Part shown: positions 1 to 4,493 of the stretch, piece by piece
How the letters are laid out: every line of letters starts with the position of its first letter
How positions within the stretch are numbered: position 1 is the first letter of the stretch
Assembly: GCA_036658435.1 (NCBI GenBank)
Contig: JAVXEO010000091.1
Coordinates: forward strand, 1-5,994
Origin: DIGJ01 sp036658435
GTDB lineage: Bacteria > Bacillota > Clostridia > Lachnospirales > Lachnospiraceae
Direction of reading: 5' to 3'
Length of the DNA stretch: 5,994 bases
Position numbers and translations under genes: made by a program
The notes under the pieces: generated by a model
What the model was told of the DNA's origin: nothing
Databases searched by the model: none
Seen by the model: the letters and a program-made list of their open reading frames with translations, nothing else

Positions 1-165
1 CAGCAACTGATTGTGCTGTCTAATATGGAAAGCCTAAACGCTGAGATGATTAAGCGTGGAATGAGCCGTGACGATAGGCTGATGGAACTAAATCGCGTGG
101 CAAAAGAACAGATGCGATCGTTGGCTAATTCGGCTGGAGTGAAGCGGCTTGAAAATGCTGATTAG
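1..165 (+). CDS. KilA-N domain protein, C-terminal end (5' truncated by window)
   Basis: Frame 1 is open from the first base to a TAG stop and gives 54 residues, starting QQLIVLSNMESLNAEMIKRG and ending KRLENAD. The pattern 'QLIVLSNMESLNAEMI..GM...ERL.ELN..A..QM' matches what I remember of the C-terminal tail of Firmicutes KilA-N domain proteins (about 270 residues), where it follows the DNA-binding KilA-N domain and a helical linker. That domain lies outside the window, so DNA binding cannot be seen here. KilA-N proteins are typical of prophages, phage-like islands and other mobile elements, which suggests that the left part of the window is accessory DNA. The codon mix (CGT, CGC, CTG) is less AT-biased than in the next gene. 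The identification is from memory of the family, not from a search. Confidence 0.7.
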   Translation, partial: QQLIVLSNMESLNAEMIKRGMSRDDRLMELNRVAKEQMRSLANSAGVKRLENAD

Positions 166-185
166 TGAAAATCTGAGAGTATTCG

Positions 186-236
186 CCAATCGATTATTAT
201 AGCAATAATTTGGAAGCGGGATGAATTATCGATTGG
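186..236. repeat. Inverted repeat (nested hairpin) between two genes
   Basis: Perfect 9-base arms CCAATCGAT (186-194) and ATCGATTGG (228-236) flank 33 bases. Inside them lies a second pair, ATTATT (193-198) and AATAAT (204-209). No T-run follows, so this is not a typical Rho-independent terminator. It sits about 55 bases before the likely start of the next gene, where an operator or an RNA leader structure would be plausible. The function is not known. Confidence 0.45.
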
Positions 237-291
237 GCTAATAATGCGAAGTTTCCATAGTGGAGGGGTGGCATCTTCGGGGGAATTCATA

Positions 292-1707
292 ATGATTTTA
301 AGATATTTTGAAGGGGTGAGAAAATTGCAAGCTATATCCAAAAACCAATATGATTTGCATGTGTTTTTTACTAGAAGCAATCTAGCTGAATTTTTTAATA
401 AAGAAGTTGAATGGTATGTGAATGAGTCAAAAAGCCTGTGGGGTGTCATTTGCCTTGATAGGCAAGATGAAAATTACACCGTAATCTTTTCTGCTCGTGA
501 TGAGAATAGACAAATCCGATGTATTGATTTGAAAATTGATATTAAAGATATAAATGCGGCAAAAGATTATTTATTTTCCTATTCGAAAGAATTGGAGCAA
601 ACAGAAATTGCAAATAAAAGATTTAATAAAAATGCAGTGAAGGATTTGTTTGTTCCAAAAGTGAAAGTCTCTAAACTTGATGGATATTTCGATTTTATAT
701 CCAAAAGCCCAGTTCATTCCGCCGCAAGGAATGTAATAAATGAGATTATGCCACATTTTACCGATGTGGATGGAAACTTCATTGAACAATTTCAAACACA
801 AGGATTTGATGCCAGACTTTGGGAGCTCTATCTCTTTTGTTACTTCAATGAAGAAGGGTTGCAAATTGATCGCAGTTATTTTGCACCAGATTTTTTAGTC
901 AGTGATAGTCAAGTAAGCGTTTCTGTAGAAGCTGTGATAGTAGCCAACAAGGAACCTGACAAAATATGGACTGCTCTGCCGAATATAGACGAAATTTTTC
1001 AGAAGCAAGAGTTAATGCCTTCGCGGTGGGGGAGTTCGCTATATAGCAAACTAACCCACACTGATGCCTCTGGAAAACATTATTGGGAATATTTGCATAC
1101 ACAAGCCAAACCATTTGTTTTGGCAATAGCAGATTTTCATGAAACTTTTTCAATGACATGGAGTCAGAATTCTTTGATAACATATTTATATGGGTATAAA
1201 TATGATCACTCATACAATGAAAACGGAGAGTTATTAATACACCCGATAAAAGTTAAAGAGCATACTAAAGGCGAAGGACGAAGCGTAATCCCTTCTGGGT
1301 TCTTTTTTCAAGAAAATGCTGAACATATAAGCGCTGTTTTACACTCGTCTTGTGCAACAATTTCGAAATTTAGTCGCATAGGAAAGCAGTGTGGGCTGGA
1401 TGAAAATGATGTTTTGATGTATAGAATAGGAAGCGTTTATAACCCTGATCCTAATGCCTCTAAACCAAATGTATTTCAATATTTGGTTACTGAGGAAAAC
1501 TCAGAACCATGGTCAGAAGGGTTAACTATCTTTCACAATCCTAATGCAAAATACCCATTGCCAGCAGACTTTTTTCCAGGTGCAGCTCATTGCTATTTGC
1601 AAGATAAATTTATAACTACTTTATTCGAGAATCCAGTCGTTTATTCGTCTATGACCTTAAACTTTGTAGAGAAAAGTAAACTTAAAGAATTTCAAGAACA
1701 GCTATAA
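292..1707 (+). CDS. Conserved protein of unknown function, possible PD-(D/E)XK nuclease-like core
   Basis: I recognise the architecture of a widespread uncharacterised bacterial family but know no established function. The frame is open from ATG 244 (487 residues; numbering below uses that frame). ATG 244 has no ribosome binding site. ATG 292 is preceded by GGGGGA at 7 bases and is chosen here. TTG 325 is preceded by AAGGGGTGA and is a serious alternative. The first ~110 residues form a small beta-rich unit with 'EVEWY' and an 'RDE' turn. After a charged linker comes the conserved core with 'FDARLWELYLF' (E194), 'APDFLV' (P215-D216) and 'VSVEAV' (E229). That order (Glu, Pro-Asp, Glu) resembles restriction-endonuclease-like folds, but the usual Lys two places after the last Glu is Val231, so catalysis is uncertain. 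Further conserved-looking stretches are 'IADFHE', 'IPSGFFFQ' and 'FHNPNA'. No signal peptide or membrane segment is seen; it is probably cytoplasmic. It is AT-rich and stands alone between a phage-type gene and mobile debris. Confidence 0.8.
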   Translation: MILRYFEGVRKLQAISKNQYDLHVFFTRSNLAEFFNKEVEWYVNESKSLWGVICLDRQDENYTVIFSARDENRQIRCIDLKIDIKDINAAKDYLFSYSKELEQTEIANKRFNKNAVKDLFVPKVKVSKLDGYFDFISKSPVHSAARNVINEIMPHFTDVDGNFIEQFQTQGFDARLWELYLFCYFNEEGLQIDRSYFAPDFLVSDSQVSVSVEAVIVANKEPDKIWTALPNIDEIFQKQELMPSRWGSSLYSKLTHTDASGKHYWEYLHTQAKPFVLAIADFHETFSMTWSQNSLITYLYGYKYDHSYNENGELLIHPIKVKEHTKGEGRSVIPSGFFFQENAEHISAVLHSSCATISKFSRIGKQCGLDENDVLMYRIGSVYNPDPNASKPNVFQYLVTEENSEPWSEGLTIFHNPNAKYPLPADFFPGAAHCYLQDKFITTLFENPVVYSSMTLNFVEKSKLKEFQEQL

Positions 1708-1735
1708 AAAGTGTGACAATGCATTGCGCTTTTAT
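1707..1735 (+). terminator. Weak Rho-independent terminator after the unknown-function gene
   Basis: AAAAGTGT (1707-1714) can pair in RNA with GCGCTTTT (1726-1733) as an 8-pair stem with two G-U pairs. The loop holds the self-complementary AATGCATT. The stem starts on the last base of the stop codon and ends in a short T-run. The low GC content of the stem makes its strength doubtful. Confidence 0.4.
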
Positions 1736-1757
1736 AGTGCATCAACATAGTACTTAA

Positions 1758-1877
1758 TTTGGTAGTCGCTCAGGCTATGCGGAGCTGCTTGAAAGAAACG
1801 TAAGTGCGGAATATATTCACGATCTCAATAGAGAGCTTGCACAAGTAAAGGAACAGTTTAATCAAGAGCTTAGATGA
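1758..1877 (+). pseudogene. Reading-frame remnant, C-terminal fragment of an unrecognised protein
   Basis: From just after a TAA at 1755-1757 to a TGA at 1875-1877 the frame is open for 39 codons (FGSRSGYAELLERNV, then AEYIHDLNRELAQVKEQF and a short tail). It is rich in Glu, Leu, Arg and Gln in a helical, coiled-coil-like pattern, which looks like real protein rather than random AT-rich DNA. There is no ATG in this frame, no usable start and no ribosome binding site, so it is probably the 3' end of a gene whose front was deleted. I do not recognise the parent protein. It could also be a chance open frame. Confidence 0.35.
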
Positions 1878-1952
1878 ATTTCCATTATGTTTGAACATTG
1901 CACTATCCTAAAGACTCTAGAGCTTCGTATTATTCATATAATTGGAAGAATC

Positions 1953-1994
1953 AAAAGGACTTTTTGTAGGCGCAGCCTTACTTGAAGTCCTTTT
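1953..1994. terminator. Strong hairpin, probable bidirectional Rho-independent terminator
   Basis: Perfect 10-base arms AAAAGGACTT (1953-1962) and AAGTCCTTTT (1985-1994) enclose a second stem, GTAGGC pairing with GCC-TAC around GCA with one bulged T. An A-run on the left and a T-run on the right make it able to stop transcription from either side. It could end plus-strand transcription from the left genes and minus-strand transcription from the recombinase pseudogene. It lies about 30 bases from the broken end of that pseudogene. Confidence 0.7.
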
Positions 1995-2026
1995 ACCTTA
2001 ATAAATATTTTTAGTCTGGGCTTGAC

Positions 2027-2734
2027 ATACGAGTGGCGAAAAGAGTGAGAAGTCAGTTTGCCATTCATACCCAGTTGTCGGCGTGTCTCTAATACAATCT
2101 TTTGGAGTCATTGTTTATCCATAGGATTACAGATGGAATGTTGCTGGGTAAAAAGCCAGGTATTAGGCTTCAGTTCTTCGGTAAGCCCGTGATAGTAGGA
2201 TAGAATCATGTTCCAGATCATATCCGGCATTGGAACAAAGCGATCCTGGTGGTTTTTTGAGTCTGCCACATGGATCTTTTTAGAAGAAGAAATGATATCC
2301 TTACACTGTAGATGGCAAAGTTCGTCAAAGCGCAGCCCAGTGGCATAGAGAATGGATACAGCTAATCAGGCTTTCGGATCTTCTAAAGAAGAAATAAAAG
2401 TCTGAACCTCCTTCCTGGATGGAACAAAGGGGAGATAGATATTAAATTTACGGAATGGAATCTGTGTCCGGTCCCACGGCTTATGTAACACATACATGTG
2501 AAAAAACTGCAAATAGGAAATGATCATATTGATGGTGCGGTCAGAAAGATTACGCGCAGATTTAATCCATGAAAAAAAATCTCTCATGTCCTGCCATGTA
2601 GCATTTTCAGGCAAGATGGAACTGGAAGAAAGATAAGCCAGATAGGGATTGATATAAGTTTTGTAAGAACGAATGGTGTTGTCAGCCAGACCTTTGGTCT
2701 GAAGCATCTGAATAAAAATCGAAAAATAGTCCAT
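2027..2734 (-). pseudogene. Tyrosine recombinase/integrase pseudogene (two stops, 3' end lost)
   Basis: Reading down the minus strand from ATG 2734, one frame encodes a phage-integrase-type tyrosine recombinase. Residues 1-100 are the SAM-like core-binding domain (MDYFSIFIQMLQTKG, then NTIRSYKTYINPYLAYL and LSDRTINMIISYLQFFH). The catalytic domain shows Arg135 in 'ATGLRFDEL', Lys160 in 'DSKNHQDRFVP' and 'HSFRHS' (H230, R233). The frame is never shifted but holds TGA at codon 123 (2366-2368), probably from CGA Arg, and TGA at codon 209 (2108-2110), probably from TGG Trp. Homology ends near Tyr236 of 'RHSY', just after HxxR, so the last ~60 residues with the second His and the nucleophilic Tyr are absent. 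The intact gene would encode about 300 residues. The protein type resembles integrases that I associate with IS91-like elements in clostridia (from memory). It cannot be an active recombinase, although a 122-residue N-terminal fragment could still be made. Confidence 0.85.
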
Positions 2735-2740
2735 AATGGA

Positions 2741-2749
2741 ACCTCCTTA
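2741..2749 (-). promoter_or_regulatory. Ribosome binding site of the recombinase pseudogene
   Basis: On the minus strand TAAGGAGGT stands 6 bases before the ATG at 2734. It is nearly a full anti-Shine-Dalgarno match and fixes the start of the decayed gene. Confidence 0.75.
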
Positions 2750-2823
2750 AAATTGAAATGATTAGTTGAAAAATAAAAATCACTTCAAAAGGGGGCGGGC
2801 GAATAAAAAAATTAAATATGTAG

Positions 2824-2908
2824 TTGTTGAATGATTCAAAAAATGATAAATTAAACATAGTGGCTCGTTAATATATGTGTTTATTTTTGTCTTGTGGTGA
2901 TTCAACAA
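2824..2908. repeat. Inverted repeat pair, TTGTTGAAT / ATTCAACAA
   Basis: TTGTTGAAT (2824-2832) is matched perfectly in inverse by ATTCAACAA (2900-2908), 67 bases apart. The left copy is also part of a 13-base palindrome, TTGAAT-G-ATTCAA (2827-2839). Such spaced inverted sites can be repressor or recombinase binding sites, but AT-rich DNA produces some by chance. Confidence 0.4.
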
Positions 2909-2991
2909 TAAAACATATAGAAACAAACCGTTACTTTTATTTTGCGAAATATGAAATTATTTCAAGAAAGTGGTGGAAATATTGTAAATGG

Positions 2992-3013
2992 GGCTAGCCG
3001 TCGCGCTAGCGAC
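2992..3013. promoter_or_regulatory. Twin palindromes, candidate operator of the aldehyde dehydrogenase operon
   Basis: Two perfect 8-base palindromes, GGCTAGCC (2992-2999) and CGCTAGCG (3004-3011), share the core GCTAGC with centres 12 bases apart. The overlapping stretch GTCGC-GCTA-GCGAC (3000-3013) is a further inverted repeat. They are strikingly GC-rich for this spacer. They cover the place where a -35 box would lie for the -10 element just downstream, as expected for a repressor or activator site. The bound protein is unknown. Confidence 0.5.
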
Positions 3014-3014
3014 T

Positions 3015-3023
3015 TGGTATAAT
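3015..3023 (+). promoter_or_regulatory. Extended -10 promoter for the aldehyde dehydrogenase operon
   Basis: TGGTATAAT is a perfect extended -10 element (TGn plus TATAAT). No -35 box is seen 16-18 bases upstream, where the palindromes lie, and a TGn motif can make up for that. Transcription would start near 3030, giving a leader of about 75 bases before the ATG at 3105. Confidence 0.55.
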
Positions 3024-3104
3024 GAAGTTCCTTAACCTATTTACATATTATACGGCAACCTATATTTTGGGAATTGCAATTTTGTTTTATTAGGAGTGAA
3101 ATAG

Positions 3105-4463
3105 ATGAATGAGATTTTGAACAGGCAAAGAGAATTTTATGATAGCAACCAGACAAAAGATATGGCATATCGAAAGAAAATGCTTCGTAAACTCCAGAGG
3201 GTGATTACGAAGAATGAACCCCTTATATACCAGGCGTTAAGAGGAGACCTAAATAAAAGTGAAGCAGAGAGCTATTTGACAGAGGTGCAGGTGGTACAGA
3301 CTGAAATTACGTCGGCATTAAAGCATCTGGAACGGTGGCAGAGACCGAAAAAGGTAAGAACGCCCATTACCCATTTTCCGGCCAGCAGCTATGTTTATCG
3401 GGAACCGTATGGAGTTGTGCTGATTTTGTCTCCATGGAATTATCCCTTTCAGTTAGCCATGGCACCTTTGGTTGGGGCAGTCGCCGCTGGAAACTGCGTG
3501 ATTTTGAAAGTATCGAAGAGCAGCGGGGAGGTTTCCAAGGTAGTAGAAAAAATCATAAAAGAGACCTTTGAAGAGAGGCATGTTATTTGCCTGCCCCAGG
3601 GAACTTCTTATGATGAAATTCTGAACCAGAGGTATGATTTTATTTTCTTCACAGGAAGTGAAACTGTTGGAAAGAAAGTAATGGAGGCAGCAAGCCGGCA
3701 TGTAACTCCCCTTGTACTGGAACTTGGAGGGAAAAGTCCCTGTATTATTGAGAAGAGCGGGGACATTAAGCTAGCGGCAAAGCGTCTTGCCTGGGGGAAA
3801 TTTTTAAATGCAGGGCAGACTTGCGTTGCACCGGATTATGTATTGGTAGATGCCTCTATTAAAGATGCGTTTATAATCGAGCTTCAGAAAAAAATAGAAG
3901 AGATGTATGGAAATGCCTTAGAAAATAAAGACTATCCAAAAATCATTAATAAACACCATTTTGAACGTCTTCTTGGGCTGATTGATGGGGAGACCGAGAA
4001 AGTTGGAGGAAGAAGGGAAGAGAAGAGCCGAAAAATTGAGCCCACCTTATTTATAAATGCTGCTTTTGAAGATGAGATTATGAAAGAAGAGATATTTGGA
4101 CCCATTCTCCCTATTATTTCTTATGAAAACCTAAAAGACGTAATCAAAATTCTAAAAGAGAAACCAAAGTCTCTGGCATTTTATATTTTCAGCAGAAATC
4201 CGAAACTGGTGGAAAATATTATTAATACGGTGGAATTTGGTGGAGGCTGCGTGAATGATGTGATTATGCATTTGGCAAACCATTATCTTCCCTTTGGTGG
4301 ACTTGGCAGCAGTGGTATGGGAAATTATCATGGAAAATACAGCTTTGCAACTTTTACTCATGAAAAAGCGGTCTTAAAATCCAAAGGATTTCCGGATATT
4401 TGTCTTCGCTATCCACCATATACCCAGAAGCAGCTAAAGATGCTTCGAAAAATCACTCATTAA
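3105..4463 (+). CDS. Aldehyde dehydrogenase, NAD(P)-dependent, class 3-like
   Basis: It oxidises an aldehyde to the carboxylic acid with NAD(P)+ in the cytoplasm; the substrate cannot be read from the sequence. The 452 residues match the usual ALDH3-type length (about 450-460), shorter than the ~490 of classes 1 and 2. Visible motifs are 'SPWNYPF' with the oxyanion Asn112, 'VILKVSKSS' (cofactor-binding Lys; the usual 'KPSE' reads 'KVSK'), 'FTGSETVGKKV' (G184-G189), 'LELGGKSP' with general base Glu206, 'NAGQTCVAPDY' with nucleophile Cys240, 'EEIFGPILP' (E328-P333) and 'PFGGLGSSGMG'. The tail 'LRYPPYTQKQLKML' is typical of class 3-like enzymes, and there is no C-terminal membrane anchor. AGGAG lies 8 bases before the ATG and supports this start. 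The next gene starts 30 bases after the stop with no terminator between, so the two are probably co-transcribed. All catalytic residues are present and the gene looks intact. Confidence 0.93.
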   Translation: MNEILNRQREFYDSNQTKDMAYRKKMLRKLQRVITKNEPLIYQALRGDLNKSEAESYLTEVQVVQTEITSALKHLERWQRPKKVRTPITHFPASSYVYREPYGVVLILSPWNYPFQLAMAPLVGAVAAGNCVILKVSKSSGEVSKVVEKIIKETFEERHVICLPQGTSYDEILNQRYDFIFFTGSETVGKKVMEAASRHVTPLVLELGGKSPCIIEKSGDIKLAAKRLAWGKFLNAGQTCVAPDYVLVDASIKDAFIIELQKKIEEMYGNALENKDYPKIINKHHFERLLGLIDGETEKVGGRREEKSRKIEPTLFINAAFEDEIMKEEIFGPILPIISYENLKDVIKILKEKPKSLAFYIFSRNPKLVENIINTVEFGGGCVNDVIMHLANHYLPFGGLGSSGMGNYHGKYSFATFTHEKAVLKSKGFPDICLRYPPYTQKQLKMLRKITH

Positions 4464-4478
4464 AGAAATTGTAATATA

Positions 4479-4487
4479 AGGAGGAGG
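4479..4487 (+). promoter_or_regulatory. Strong ribosome binding site of the nucleotidase gene
   Basis: A purine run containing AAGGAGGAGG lies about 6 bases before the ATG at 4494. It holds two overlapping Shine-Dalgarno cores and fixes the start. Confidence 0.7.
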
Positions 4488-4493
4488 TAAGCA

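Larger units (their letters stand above)
2735..3104. other. AT-rich spacer between the recombinase pseudogene and the aldehyde dehydrogenase operon
   Basis: These 370 bases hold no believable coding frame on either strand. They contain the pseudogene ribosome binding site, an isolated G-rich run GGGGGCGGGCG (2791-2801), TTGAAT/ATTCAA inverted repeats, two GC-rich palindromes, an extended -10 promoter, a palindrome AATTGCAATT (3072-3081) and the ribosome binding site AGGAG (3092-3096). The direct repeat AACCTAT occurs at 3034-3040 and 3057-3063 in the probable 5' leader. The boundary between mobile and resident DNA probably lies here. Confidence 0.6.

Noticed and set aside
247..279. Short inverted repeat CGAAG / CTTCG around the start region of the unknown gene
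   Set aside because: Arms of only five bases with a 23-base loop are expected by chance.
162..449. Minus-strand open frame of 95 codons
   Set aside because: It overlaps the start region of the plus-strand unknown-function gene, has no recognisable protein features and looks like an antisense shadow.
571..1213. Two minus-strand open frames opposite the unknown-function gene
   Set aside because: The plus-strand frame is continuous and has recognisable conserved motifs; these have no coherent domain and lie wholly within it.
2741..3104. Possible CRISPR, tRNA or riboswitch in the long spacer
   Set aside because: No regularly spaced repeats, no cloverleaf and no recognisable riboswitch core were found; only palindromes and promoter-like elements can be supported.
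3335..3701. Open frames in other registers inside the aldehyde dehydrogenase gene
   Set aside because: They overlap the highly conserved cofactor-binding part of an intact gene and give no sensible protein.
4152..4361. Minus-strand open frame of 69 codons
   Set aside because: It is antisense to the conserved C-terminal half of the aldehyde dehydrogenase.
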